DNA of 64,000 nt from assembly GCA_943788445.1 (NCBI GenBank), contig CALSQH010000003.1, forward strand, positions 806,001 through 870,000, written 5' to 3'. A program made the translations under genes and the position numbers. This DNA comes from an uncultured Pseudomonadales bacterium. GTDB taxonomy: Bacteria; Pseudomonadota; Gammaproteobacteria; Pseudomonadales; Porticoccaceae. A model generated the notes under the pieces. The model was not told the origin of the DNA and did no database searches. It saw nothing but the letters and a program-made list of their open reading frames with translations. Of the stretch, positions 9,007-18,115 are shown piece by piece; position 1 is the first letter of the stretch, and every line of letters begins with the position of its first letter.

Positions 9007-9492
9007 ATGTTAGAAGATCTGCAAACATTAAAATTACATTGGGGTGGTGTCAGCGATATCGTTGATCGCTGGTTAGAAGAGCGCCGCGAATTGTTGGTTA
9101 AGTACTGTGACCTGATTGAAATCCACGATTTCGACAGTGCGAATAAAAACCACGGGGAAAAACTAAAAGACTTTTGCGAGGTGATGGTAGATTACGTGTC
9201 CGTTGGGCATTTTGAAGTCTACGAAGAACTTGTTAAAGAAGCCCAAGCTTTTAGTGATACCGACGGCCTTAGAATTGGGGCCGATCTAATGGATAAAATC
9301 CAACCCTCGACCGAGGCTGTATTAGATTTCAATGATAAATACCTTGCTACTGACGATCTGGACAGCTTGTCCGTGGATCTTTCAACGGTGGGTGAAGCCT
9401 TAGAGCTGCGCTTTGAGTCTGAAGATAAAATGATTGAAGTTCTACACAATGCTCATCTTGTTCAACTTGAGCAAAACACTGCATCTGCATAA
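9007..9492 (+). CDS. rsd: Rsd/AlgQ-family anti-sigma-70 factor
   Basis: A 161-residue all-helical protein matching Rsd/AlgQ, which binds the housekeeping sigma factor RpoD and shifts RNA polymerase towards alternative sigmas. Family features are VDRWLEERRELLVKYCDL near residue 20, the DFCEVMVDYVSVGHFEVYE segment (about 58-76) and EALELRFESEDKMIE near the end. The length is close to E. coli Rsd (158). It is a monocistronic gene, closed by a strong bidirectional terminator. Confidence 0.9.
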   Translation: MLEDLQTLKLHWGGVSDIVDRWLEERRELLVKYCDLIEIHDFDSANKNHGEKLKDFCEVMVDYVSVGHFEVYEELVKEAQAFSDTDGLRIGADLMDKIQPSTEAVLDFNDKYLATDDLDSLSVDLSTVGEALELRFESEDKMIEVLHNAHLVQLEQNTASA

Positions 9493-9527
9493 CAATTAAT
9501 AACGAGCAATCGCTAGAAAGATGTACA

Positions 9528-9556
9528 AAAAAAGCCCCGACTAGTCGGGGCTTTTT
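9528..9556. terminator. bidirectional rho-independent terminator
   Basis: A perfect palindrome (AGCCCCGA/CTAGTCGGGGCT) flanked by an A-run on the left and a T-run on the right. It lies between the convergent rsd and FKBP genes and can stop transcription from both sides. Confidence 0.9.
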
Positions 9557-9585
9557 AATGTCTAACAGCGTTACTTTCTGCGCTG

Positions 9586-10338
9586 TTAGCCCTCTGTACT
9601 GATATTAGCTTTTAGTAGTTCCACTTCAAAAATCAATGTTTGATTTGGTCCTATTGGGCCAGTACCGCCTGGGCCATATGCCAACTCTGCAGGGATATAC
9701 AGCTCCCATTTTGAGCCCTCTGGCATTAACTGTAATGCCTCGGTCCAACCAGCAATGACCTGAGTTACGCCGAACTGTGCCGGTACGCCACGCTTGATAG
9801 AGCTGTCAAACTCAGTGCCGTCGAGTAAACGACCCGCATAATGCACCTCTACAGTGCTTTCAGCCGTTGGAACAGAACCGCTTCCAGCAGTAATAATTTT
9901 ATACTGCAATCCACTTTCAGTCGTTACAACACCCTCTTTTGCAGCATTTGCAGTGAGAAATTCCGCACCTTCTTTAATATTGCCATCAGACGCCATAGCC
10001 TTAGATTCCTCAGCTTGCTTTTGCTGCTCTTCTTGCTTGGCAACCATTTCCGCCTGGAATGCAGCAACGGTTTCGGCGATGACTTCTTCACTTATGGCTG
10101 GAGGCTTGCCGGCCAAACCATCGGTAAAACCGACGTCATAGGCTTCTTGGTCAAGCTCAATAGCACCTGTACTGATAGCATTTTGCATGCCCATAAGATA
10201 ACTGATTCGTTGAACTTGACTGTCCAGCGCAACAGCGGCCTCAACCGGCTCGACAGTCTCAACCGCAGAATCGGTAAATTGGTCGCAGGCAGTTAGCGAA
10301 ACAAACAGGGCGATAGGGAGTAACTTTACGATCTTCAT
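9586..10338 (-). CDS. FKBP-type peptidyl-prolyl isomerase, lipoprotein
   Basis: A 250-residue FkpA/Mip-like folding catalyst. The N-terminus is a lipoprotein signal with lipobox LTAC (Cys at residue 19). Residues about 40-130 form the charged helical FKBP_N dimerisation arm (rich in E, K, Q, A), and about 140-245 the FKBP isomerase domain, with VEVHYAGRLLDGTEFDSS and the late segment NQTLIFEVELL. It probably acts on outer-membrane or periplasmic proteins, anchored to a membrane by lipid. It stands alone, converging on rsd. Confidence 0.92.
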   Translation of the reverse strand: MKIVKLLPIALFVSLTACDQFTDSAVETVEPVEAAVALDSQVQRISYLMGMQNAISTGAIELDQEAYDVGFTDGLAGKPPAISEEVIAETVAAFQAEMVAKQEEQQKQAEESKAMASDGNIKEGAEFLTANAAKEGVVTTESGLQYKIITAGSGSVPTAESTVEVHYAGRLLDGTEFDSSIKRGVPAQFGVTQVIAGWTEALQLMPEGSKWELYIPAELAYGPGGTGPIGPNQTLIFEVELLKANISTEG

Positions 10339-10426
10339 TCTATTTTCCTTAACAATGATGCGGTCTAAGCCGCGACGGTGGTTAAATTATTGCGTTCAGT
10401 TTAAGTCATTTTTATCAGGGTTTCGA

Positions 10427-11122
10427 CTACTCTATTTTACTAAACAGTAAATCCCAAACGCCGTGCCCAAGACGCTCACCACGCTTTTCAAATTTGGTTA
10501 ACGGCCGATACTCTGGGCGCGCTGAATACTGTTGTTCGCCGATAGTATTTTTAAAGCCCGGCGCCTCTTCAAGAACCTCAAGCATCTGTTCTGCATAATG
10601 CTCCCAGTCTGTTGCCATATGAAGACTGCCGTTCGGGATTAGCTTCTCACGAATCAACTGGATAAATTGCGGCTGCACAATTCGTCGCTTGTTATGTTTC
10701 TTTTTATGCCAGGGATCCGGAAAGTAAAGTTGAAGTCGGTGCACGCTCTCAGCCGGAATGCACTCATTAAGAACATCATTGGCATCGGCAAGATAGACGC
10801 GCAAATTTGGCAGCTGCTCAAGTCTAGCGCTATTAATAAGCCTACCCACACCTGGGGGATGAACCTCTATGCCAATAAAATCCTTGCCCGGCTCGGCGCT
10901 AACCATCTCCAGCAGTGAATCACCCATCCCAAAGCCAATTTCGACCACAAGTGGCGCGACACGACCAAAAATCTTCTCAGCATCAATTGCTCCGTCATCC
11001 AACTTCAAGCCATAAAATGGCCAGCTGGTATCAAAGGCATTGCGCTGCCCTTCGGTCATTCGTCCGGCGCGGACAACATAGCTGCGGATCGATTTTTTAC
11101 GGTATTCGGGTTTAATATCCAT
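10427..11122 (-). CDS. trmB: tRNA (guanine-N7-)-methyltransferase
   Basis: Encodes a 231-residue SAM-dependent enzyme that makes m7G46 in tRNA. The SAM site is VVEIGFGMGDSLLEM and the family motif is YFPDPWHKKKHNKRR. The open frame extends upstream to 11287, but that extension only covers the neighbouring gene in another frame; the family N-terminus begins at the ATG at 11122 (MDIKPEYRKK). That ATG overlaps the stop of the DUF423 gene by one base (TAATG), indicating translational coupling. Confidence 0.93.
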   Translation of the reverse strand: MDIKPEYRKKSIRSYVVRAGRMTEGQRNAFDTSWPFYGLKLDDGAIDAEKIFGRVAPLVVEIGFGMGDSLLEMVSAEPGKDFIGIEVHPPGVGRLINSARLEQLPNLRVYLADANDVLNECIPAESVHRLQLYFPDPWHKKKHNKRRIVQPQFIQLIREKLIPNGSLHMATDWEHYAEQMLEVLEEAPGFKNTIGEQQYSARPEYRPLTKFEKRGERLGHGVWDLLFSKIE

Positions 11123-11490
11123 TAATTTTGTGGGCTTTTTGCGGTGAACAGTAGTAGCCAGCCACAAATAAATGCGCTGCCTCCGAGAGGGGTTAATAAC
11201 CCGATGGCGCTGATACCCGTTAAAGCAAGAGCGTAAAGGGAACCAGAAAATAGAAGTATACCGAGCAAAAAGCTCCGCGCGACCCACGCCAAGGAGCGCT
11301 TGCTCAGGGGTAAGTTGATAATCGCAAGCAGTGCTAGGGTATGGATAAAGTGATACTGAACAGCCGTCTGATAAGTCTGCATAAGCTGCGGGGAAAGATG
11401 ATTCTTTAATCCATGGGCGGCAAACGCACCTAGGGCCACGGCCAGTGCACCGCTTATGGCGGTTATTTTAATCCAGAGAAGTTTATTCAT
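11122..11490 (-). CDS. DUF423 family membrane protein (YgdD-like)
   Basis: A 122-residue protein with four hydrophobic helices, matching DUF423/YgdD. Typical features are ALGAFAAHGLK near residue 20 and the HFIHTLALL helix, with a final segment around GGSAFICGWLLL. Function unknown. It sits between the rpoH terminator and trmB, overlapping the trmB start by one base, so the two form a small operon. Confidence 0.85.
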   Translation of the reverse strand: MNKLLWIKITAISGALAVALGAFAAHGLKNHLSPQLMQTYQTAVQYHFIHTLALLAIINLPLSKRSLAWVARSFLLGILLFSGSLYALALTGISAIGLLTPLGGSAFICGWLLLFTAKSPQN

Positions 11491-11497
11491 AGCAATA

Positions 11498-11521
11498 AAA
11501 AAGCCGCATTGAGCGGCTTTT
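11498..11521 (-). terminator. rho-independent terminator of rpoH
   Basis: Stem AGCCGC / GCGGCT with a 5-base loop, followed on the minus strand by a T-run. It lies 20 bases after the rpoH stop and just upstream of the DUF423 start. Confidence 0.85.
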
Positions 11522-11540
11522 GGTCTCTTTTAAATTTGGC

Positions 11541-12392
11541 TTAGGCTTCCATGAATCCGCGGACTTTTTTCATCGCGTTCTTTTCTAACTGGCGGATACG
11601 TTCAGCTGAAACGCCATATTCCGCGGCTAGCTCGTGGAGTGTTGCCTTTTTATCATTCAGCCAGCGACGATAAATAATATCGCGACTGCGATCGTCAAGG
11701 TTCTTCACAGCATCGGCTAAACGTGCATTACTGTCGCCTTCCCAATCGTCATTTTCTGCTAGCTCTGCGGGATCGGCACTCTTATCTTCGAGAAAGTAAA
11801 CTGGGGCGTGGAAACTGTTGTCATCATCGTCCGCAGGTGCGTCAAAGGCGGAATCACGCGCGGTAAGGCGCATTTCCATCTCCATAACATCTTTGACCTG
11901 AACGCCAAGATCCTCTGCCACTGCCTGAGCTTCATCGGCCGTCAGCCACTGAAGCTGTTTTTTTGCGCTGCGCAGATTAAAGAACAGTTTGCGCTGTGCT
12001 TTAGTGGTGGCAATTTTAACAATTCGCCAGTTACGAAGAATAAATTCATGAATTTCAGCCTTGATCCAGTGCACCGCGAAGGATACTAGACGTACGCCTT
12101 TTTCAGGGTTAAAGCGTCGCACCGCTTTCATCAGACCGACATTACCTTCTTGGATAAGATCTGCTAACGGCAGGCCGTAACCATTGTATGAACGAGCAAT
12201 ATGCACAACAAACCGAAGGTGCGCCATAACCATACGACGGGCTGCGTCGAGGTCTTCTTCATAATAGAGGGCTTCACCGAGGGCTCGCTCTTCATCAATG
12301 GTTAGCATGGGCACGGTCGCAGTACCCTGAATGTATGCATTCAGGTTGCCGCCAGGTGCCATCCACTCCATAGTTTGAAGGGTTTTGTTCAT
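11541..12392 (-). CDS. rpoH: RNA polymerase sigma-32 (heat shock) factor
   Basis: A 283-residue sigma factor that directs transcription of heat-shock genes. Region 2 is seen in [26 protein letters not shown] and the tryptophan-containing [16 protein letters not shown]; the RpoH box specific to sigma-32 is QRKLFFNLR (about residues 132-140); region 4 with its helix-turn-helix closes the protein ([19 protein letters not shown]). It lies downstream of ftsYEX, the usual order in gammaproteobacteria, after a 150-base gap that should hold its own promoters. Confidence 0.96.
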   Translation of the reverse strand: MNKTLQTMEWMAPGGNLNAYIQGTATVPMLTIDEERALGEALYYEEDLDAARRMVMAHLRFVVHIARSYNGYGLPLADLIQEGNVGLMKAVRRFNPEKGVRLVSFAVHWIKAEIHEFILRNWRIVKIATTKAQRKLFFNLRSAKKQLQWLTADEAQAVAEDLGVQVKDVMEMEMRLTARDSAFDAPADDDDNSFHAPVYFLEDKSADPAELAENDDWEGDSNARLADAVKNLDDRSRDIIYRRWLNDKKATLHELAAEYGVSAERIRQLEKNAMKKVRGFMEA

Positions 12393-12544
12393 AAGACGCT
12401 CATTTTAAAGTCGGTCGATAATTCTATCATCAATCGACTGGTTGTTCCTAGCCCTTAAAAGTTCTGCTTAATAGGTTGTTTTACTGTTTTTTTACATTTT
12501 TAGATTCGTTTTTTGGCTTTAATCTTAGACAGATAAAACGCTAT

Positions 12545-13540
12545 TTATCGGGGCTTGATGTCATACATATGCTGTCTCACTGAAACCCAAGCACCCGCTA
12601 AACCCACCACACCACCAATCACTAGCAACGTCAAAAATCCAGAAAATCCGAGGCCGGTCAACCTGAACTGACTCTGATAGAGGCTCGCCAATTCACTGAC
12701 TGATTCCTCCAGCCAGAAACCTAAACCCACCAGCATCAGTGCAGCAACAAAGGCGCCAAAAAAGCCAAATAACAGCCCGGTGTACAGAAAAGGTCTGCGC
12801 ACATAGGCATCGGTGCCGCCCACTAATTTAACAATAACAATTTCATCCCGGCGACTTTGAATCGCCAGCCTAATAGTGTTGCCGATCACTAATATCACGC
12901 CAATGCCAAGTGCTGCAGCAAGAGCGAGCACTAACTTTCTACCCACATCCAACAGCGCGCCCAGCCGACGCAACCACTCCATATCCAACTGCACATCGTC
13001 TACTAAGGTTATCTTATGAATCTTGGCGACTAGTTTCGCGGAGTCATTTAAAAGCAACGGCTGGACCAAAAATGTTTCTGGGAGCGGATTCTCGTCCAGA
13101 TATTGCAGTGCCGAACCAAAACCTGACAGCGCATTAAATTCTTCCAATGCAGTTGCTGCCGAAATATGGGTCACGGAGGCGACGCCAGAGAGATTAGCCA
13201 ACTGCTCGCCAAGCTTCTCAATTGCGGCGGATCGGGCACCTTTTTTCACAAACACACTGATTTGAGCCGATGATTCAACCCCACCACTCAACTGACGAAT
13301 ATTTTCAACACTGATATACAGTGCTGTAGGCAAGGTTAGCGCGATGGCAATCACCACGACAGTCAATAATGTCTGGAATGGCTCCTGTAACATTTTTGCA
13401 AAACTGCTCTGCAGGGTTGTTCGATGGTGGTGTTTGTAACCGCGCCACCTATCTAGACGACTTACCGCACTGCCGCGCGCGCCACGCTGGGTCTGTTGAG
13501 AATGTTGAGAGCCCCGGGATTTATGATTAGTCATTGCCAT
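12545..13540 (-). CDS. ftsX: cell division protein FtsX
   Basis: A 331-residue membrane subunit of the FtsEX complex, which couples ATP hydrolysis to septal peptidoglycan hydrolase activation. There is an arginine/serine-rich cytoplasmic N-terminus (about 1-55), a first helix (about 58-78), a large periplasmic loop (about 80-205) and three C-terminal helices, the usual FtsX layout. The start overlaps the end of ftsE by 14 bases, so translation is probably coupled. Confidence 0.94.
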   Translation of the reverse strand: MAMTNHKSRGSQHSQQTQRGARGSAVSRLDRWRGYKHHHRTTLQSSFAKMLQEPFQTLLTVVVIAIALTLPTALYISVENIRQLSGGVESSAQISVFVKKGARSAAIEKLGEQLANLSGVASVTHISAATALEEFNALSGFGSALQYLDENPLPETFLVQPLLLNDSAKLVAKIHKITLVDDVQLDMEWLRRLGALLDVGRKLVLALAAALGIGVILVIGNTIRLAIQSRRDEIVIVKLVGGTDAYVRRPFLYTGLLFGFFGAFVAALMLVGLGFWLEESVSELASLYQSQFRLTGLGFSGFLTLLVIGGVVGLAGAWVSVRQHMYDIKPR

Positions 13541-14204
13541 GGCCCACCCCGTCCCACTCTAGCTCGCCCTGATTGAGCCGCATAATGCGCATATTCATTT
13601 TATTAATCAGATTGATATCGTGACTGGCCACTAACACTGTGACGCCAACATCCTGAAAACGCTTAAACAGATCCATAATTTCAGCAGATAGCTGAGGATC
13701 GAGGTTACCTGTAGGCTCATCGGCCAAGAGTATTTTCGGCTTGTGCACCACCGCTCTGGCAATGCCTACCCGCTGCTGCTCGCCACCCGACAGTTCAATA
13801 GGGTTGTGTTTTTCTCTGTCGAGCAAGCCGACACTATCCAGTGCGGCGCGAACTCTGCGGCCGATATCACTGGGCGAATAGCCTGACACTTGCAGGGGCA
13901 AGGCGACGTTTTCAAAGACTGAGCGATCGAATAATAGTTGGTGGTTTTGAAAAACCACTCCAACCTGGCGTCGATAAAAGGGAATTTTAGATGCCGACAA
14001 ACGATTGATGTTTTTGCCGTTAATTAACAGATTGCCGGATGTCGGCCGCTCAATCAGCATTAACAATTTCAGCAAGGTGCTCTTTCCGGCACCTGAGTGC
14101 CCGGTGAGAAAGGCCATTTCACCACTGTCCATTTCGAAACTCACACTGCGCAGAGCTTCAAAACCACCGGTGTAACGTTTGCTGAGATTATCAAAACGTA
14201 TCAT
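13527..14204 (-). CDS. ftsE: cell division ATP-binding protein FtsE
   Basis: A 225-residue ABC ATPase, partner of FtsX. Walker [10 protein letters not shown] (about residues 35-43), signature LSGGEQQRV (about 138), Walker [10 protein letters not shown] (about 158) and the switch histidine in VLVASHD are all present, so it should be catalytically competent. It starts 6 bases after the ftsY stop and overlaps ftsX, forming the ftsY-ftsE-ftsX unit. Confidence 0.96.
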   Translation of the reverse strand: MIRFDNLSKRYTGGFEALRSVSFEMDSGEMAFLTGHSGAGKSTLLKLLMLIERPTSGNLLINGKNINRLSASKIPFYRRQVGVVFQNHQLLFDRSVFENVALPLQVSGYSPSDIGRRVRAALDSVGLLDREKHNPIELSGGEQQRVGIARAVVHKPKILLADEPTGNLDPQLSAEIMDLFKRFQDVGVTVLVASHDINLINKMNMRIMRLNQGELEWDGVGHGND

Positions 14205-14210
14205 AAATAC

Positions 14211-15299
14211 TTACTCGTCTTGTGCCGTGCCTTCTTTAGCCGTATCTTCTTGAATGGGCGTTAGCAACGCCGCAACAAAGTCCTTTGCTACAAATGGCTG
14301 CAAGTCATCCTGCCCCTCACCCACACCAATATAGCGAATGGGCACTGAAAACTTCTCAGCGAGGGCAAAGATAACGCCGCCCTTTGCGGTACCGTCTAAT
14401 TTGGTCAGTGCTATACCTGTAACACCCGCCACGGAATGGAATTCAGCCATCTGTGCGACTGCATTTTGTCCTGTGCCTGCATCCAACACCAACAATACTT
14501 CATGGGGCGCGGAGGCATCTAGCTTACTGGCAACTCTGCGTACCTTTTTAAGCTCTTCCATAAGATTACTTTTATTGTGAAGTCGACCCGCGGTGTCAGC
14601 AAGAATCACATCAACATCCTTAGCACGTGCGGACTCAATGGCATCAAAGATAACCGAAGCGCTGTCGGCACCCATATGCTGAGCTACCACAGGAATCTGG
14701 TTGCGCTCACCCCAGACCTGCAACTGCTCAACCGCGGCTGCCCTAAAAGTGTCACCCGCAGCCAACATCACCGACTTACCCTGCTGTTGCAGTCGCCGTG
14801 CCAATTTGCCGATAGTGGTAGTCTTGCCCACACCATTAACCCCAACCACTAAAATGACGAAAGGCCCATCTGTAGAAACGGGCTCTATCAACTGCTCACA
14901 ACAGGCGAGCCTTTCCAAGAGAATCTCGCCGAGGGCGGCTTGCAGAGCGGCGCCATCTTTAAGTGCTGACCGGTTTGAACGCTCTGTTAATTCGGCAATA
15001 ATCTGCGTGGTTGCTTCGATACCCACATCAGCCACAAGCAGTAATGTTTCAAGCTCGTCGAAGATATTTTCATCAATGGTTTTAGAGCCCAGAAATAGAT
15101 CACCCAGTCCACGGCTGGTACGCGACAGCGCACGCTGCATTTTCGCCCGCAGGCTATTACTTTCATTGGGTGCCGGCTGGTTGACCGGTGTAGTTTCAGG
15201 CAAAGTCTCGACATCAGCCGGTTTGTCGCGCTTAAAACGATCCAAAAAGCTTCGCTTTTTCTTTTCTGCCGGCAGATTGTCTGTTGAACTTGAATCCAT
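14211..15299 (-). CDS. ftsY: signal recognition particle receptor FtsY
   Basis: A 362-residue SRP receptor GTPase that docks ribosome-SRP complexes at the inner membrane. The N-terminus is a short charged A region (about 1-60), followed by the four-helix N domain and the G domain: VVGVNGVGKTTTIGKLA (G1), GDTFRAAAVEQL (insertion box), DTAGR (G3) and TKLDGTAKGG (G4/G5). The A region is shorter than in E. coli FtsY (497 residues). First gene of the ftsYEX cluster, divergent from rsmD. Confidence 0.95.
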   Translation of the reverse strand: MDSSSTDNLPAEKKKRSFLDRFKRDKPADVETLPETTPVNQPAPNESNSLRAKMQRALSRTSRGLGDLFLGSKTIDENIFDELETLLLVADVGIEATTQIIAELTERSNRSALKDGAALQAALGEILLERLACCEQLIEPVSTDGPFVILVVGVNGVGKTTTIGKLARRLQQQGKSVMLAAGDTFRAAAVEQLQVWGERNQIPVVAQHMGADSASVIFDAIESARAKDVDVILADTAGRLHNKSNLMEELKKVRRVASKLDASAPHEVLLVLDAGTGQNAVAQMAEFHSVAGVTGIALTKLDGTAKGGVIFALAEKFSVPIRYIGVGEGQDDLQPFVAKDFVAALLTPIQEDTAKEGTAQDE

Positions 15300-15391
15300 G
15301 AATGTTCTTTTTAAATGTGGTTATATTCTGGTGTATCCTAACATCTAGATTAGTATAAAGTGATTAAAACTCACTAAAAAGGAGCGCTCAT

Positions 15392-15964
15392 TTGGCGAGG
15401 AAACAGCAAATTCGAATCATCGCGGGGAAATGGCGTAGCCGTCAGCTACGATTTGCCGATGTCGATGGTTTGAGGCCGACGGGCGATCGCATTCGCGAAA
15501 CGCTGTTCAACTGGCTGGCACCGGATATCTCTGGGGCGCGCTGCTTAGATCTATTTAGCGGCTCTGGCGCGCTGTCCTTTGAAGCCCTGTCTCGCGGAGC
15601 ATCACATTGTCTAGCTCTGGAGCAACACCCCAACGCTATCGCTTGCCTTTCTGAAACCAAGTCGCTTTTCGATGCGCCGGAACTGACCATTGCTCACAAA
15701 GATACACTGAAGTATCTACAGCAACGCCCAGATAAGGCCTTTGATATAGTCTTTGTTGACCCTCCGTTTGGCTTAAACCTGATCACTGAAGTCTGTTTTC
15801 TACTCGAACAAAACGGCTGGATTGCTAACGGCGGGGCGATCTATTGCGAACTTTCCGCCCAGCAGGCTAACTTCGAACCACCGGCTAACTGGCAAGTTAT
15901 GCGCAATAAGGCTACCGGTGGCGTAAACTACATTCTCTATACACGCATTGAGCCAAAGGCTTAA
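15392..15964 (+). CDS. rsmD: 16S rRNA (guanine966-N2)-methyltransferase
   Basis: A 190-residue SAM-dependent methyltransferase acting on G966 of 16S rRNA. Visible motifs: IIAGKWRSRQL at the start, RPTGDRIRETLFNWL, the SAM motif CLDLFSGSGALSFEAL and the catalytic FVDPPFG. The start is TTG at 15392 with a strong AAGGAGCG ribosome site upstream. It is divergent from ftsY and followed after about 42 bases by coaD, an arrangement common in gammaproteobacteria. Confidence 0.94.
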   Translation: MARKQQIRIIAGKWRSRQLRFADVDGLRPTGDRIRETLFNWLAPDISGARCLDLFSGSGALSFEALSRGASHCLALEQHPNAIACLSETKSLFDAPELTIAHKDTLKYLQQRPDKAFDIVFVDPPFGLNLITEVCFLLEQNGWIANGGAIYCELSAQQANFEPPANWQVMRNKATGGVNYILYTRIEPKA

Positions 15965-15973
15965 TTTAAGTAA

Positions 15974-16483
<510 letters not shown>

Positions 16484-16528
16484 CCAACCTGCCGGTTCTT
16501 GTTTAACCTTATTTAAGTTTTATTTTGC

Positions 16529-17335
16529 CTAGCGTTGACAGTGGCTACAAAAAACCGAGCTGCGCTGGCCTAGGCGCATTTCACTCAGCGGTTTTTCACA
16601 GTGACTACAGGGTTGTCCGCCACGCCCATAAACCCTTAAAGTCTGCTGGAAATAACCCGGCTCGCCATTGCCATTAACGAAGTCTCGCAGCGTTGTGCCA
16701 CCCCGCTCAATCGCTGAACCCAAAACATCTTTTATATGCCCCGCCAGCAAGTCATAGCGCTGCAAAGAAATTCTCCCCGCAGCCCTATCAGGCCTTATAC
16801 CACTGCGAAACAATGCTTCTGACGCATAGATATTCCCCACACCGACCACCGTTTTATTATCCATAATAAAAGGCTTAACGGCTATTTTGCGCTTCCGTGA
16901 TAAGTCAAAAAGTCGCTCGCCGCTAAATTCGTCAGTCAGTGGTTCAGGCCCCAAGTGATCGAGCTGGGAATGGCCGTTCTCAGACCATAACCAAGCCCCA
17001 AATCGTCTTGGATCATGGTAGCGGAGACACTTGCCATTACTCATATGCATTTCAATATGATCGTGTTTACGTCGCTCGGCATTCACATCGGCTAGACGCA
17101 AACTGCCGCTCATGCCCAAATGAATCATCATTGATCCATGCTCAAGCTGCAGCAACAGGTATTTGGCTCGCCGGCTTAAAGAGAGCACGCGCTGGCCTTT
17201 AACAATGTCGGATATGCCTTGAGTAACCGGCCACCGTAAAGAACCATTGTAAACACTGAGTCGCTCAACAACAGAATCCGCTACATAGGGCTCTATACCT
17301 CTAAGGGTCGTTTCTACTTCAGGTAATTCAGGCAT
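16529..17335 (-). CDS. mutM: formamidopyrimidine-DNA glycosylase (8-oxoguanine repair)
   Basis: A 268-residue base-excision repair enzyme that removes 8-oxoguanine and nicks the abasic site. The N-terminus [13 protein letters not shown] provides the catalytic proline (residue 2) and glutamate (3). The zinc finger at the C-terminus has all four cysteines (CSHC ... CSHC, about 244-267). The helix-two-turn-helix segment is seen around [11 protein letters not shown]. It converges on coaD and is divergent from the ExbD gene. Confidence 0.96.
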   Translation of the reverse strand: MPELPEVETTLRGIEPYVADSVVERLSVYNGSLRWPVTQGISDIVKGQRVLSLSRRAKYLLLQLEHGSMMIHLGMSGSLRLADVNAERRKHDHIEMHMSNGKCLRYHDPRRFGAWLWSENGHSQLDHLGPEPLTDEFSGERLFDLSRKRKIAVKPFIMDNKTVVGVGNIYASEALFRSGIRPDRAAGRISLQRYDLLAGHIKDVLGSAIERGGTTLRDFVNGNGEPGYFQQTLRVYGRGGQPCSHCEKPLSEMRLGQRSSVFCSHCQR

Positions 17336-17509
17336 AATTTCTCAATGATGTTTTCCCAAGGGGATCGTTTTCTGGCACACTAATCGACTTAGTATACATG
17401 TAGAATAATGAGCATCACTACATGCAACTGGATGCGCTGGTAATTCCAAGAGAATCCAGTAAAATGCGCGTCTTAATTAACATCCGCTAGACTTGAAGGT
17501 GCACCATCG

Positions 17510-17917
17510 ATGGCGCTAGGTAAAAGACGAAAGGAAGAAGAAGAATCAAATATTGATATGACTCCAATGCTGGATGTTGTATTCATAATGTTGATTTTTT
17601 TCATTGTTACGGCCTCATTTGTCAATGAGTCGGGTTTAGATGTCAATCGCCCACCAACCTCTGATGAGCCACCGCCAGATACAGAAAACACGAACATTGT
17701 GTTTCGTGTCTCTGAAAGTAATGAGCTTACTCTTGAAGGTAGACGCATTGATGTTCGTGCTGTCCGTGCAAACGTTGAACGTATGCATGCAGAAAAGCCC
17801 GAAGCCAAGGTTATTGTCAGTGCTCACCCGAAATCTAAAACTGAATTGTTTGTACTGATTTCAGATCAGGCACGAGAAGCTGGTGTTTATGATGTCTCCT
17901 TATCAACCGATGAGTAG
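17510..17917 (+). CDS. exbD: ExbD/TolR-family proton-channel subunit
   Basis: A 135-residue inner-membrane protein with a charged N-terminus, one transmembrane helix (about residues 22-42) and a periplasmic domain. The essential membrane aspartate is Asp22 in PMLDVVFIMLIFF. ExbD works with ExbB and TonB to energise outer-membrane receptors. No exbB, tonB or second exbD is adjacent, which is unusual. A good terminator follows, so it is transcribed alone. It lies next to two TonB receptors that point the other way, so the link is positional. TolR is a less likely reading, as tolQ, tolA and tolB are absent. Confidence 0.85.
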   Translation: MALGKRRKEEEESNIDMTPMLDVVFIMLIFFIVTASFVNESGLDVNRPPTSDEPPPDTENTNIVFRVSESNELTLEGRRIDVRAVRANVERMHAEKPEAKVIVSAHPKSKTELFVLISDQAREAGVYDVSLSTDE

Positions 17918-17942
17918 TTAATGTTAAGCATCAATCAAATAG

Positions 17943-17974
17943 GCCTCGCAGCTAAATATGCGGGGCTTTTTTTT
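17943..17974 (+). terminator. rho-independent terminator of exbD
   Basis: Stem GCCTCGCA / TGCGGGGC (one G-T pair) with an 8-base loop followed by eight Ts, 25 bases after the ExbD stop. Confidence 0.85.
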
Positions 17975-18054
17975 GCCCGGTGATTGGTAGACTCATTTAT
18001 ATCTGCCCTCCCGCCAATAGCTTGGTTCACACCACTTCCTTTTTAGCTGATATA

Positions 18055-18084
18055 AAAAACCCCCATCTTGCGACAGGGGTTTTT
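18055..18084 (-). terminator. terminator of the Oar-like receptor gene
   Basis: Read on the minus strand, AACCCC and GGGGTT arms enclose a loop and end in a run of six Ts, about 30 bases after the receptor stop. A T-run on the plus side also exists, so it could work in both directions. Confidence 0.75.
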
Positions 18085-18115
18085 CCAACCTAGTAACAGG
18101 CTGTTACATACCTAC

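Noticed and set aside
11123..11287. N-terminal extension of trmB to 11287
   Set aside because: It runs through the DUF423 gene in another frame and has no family match; TAATG coupling at 11122 fits better.
12393..12544. Sigma-70 promoter hexamers ahead of rpoH
   Set aside because: Several weak hexamer pairs exist but none has convincing sequence and spacing together.
14701..15348. 215-codon frame opposite ftsY, and similar long antisense frames (for example 9841-10296, 48702-49121)
   Set aside because: Low-complexity serine/threonine/proline-rich translations typical of shadow frames on the strand opposite real genes; no ribosome site or family likeness.
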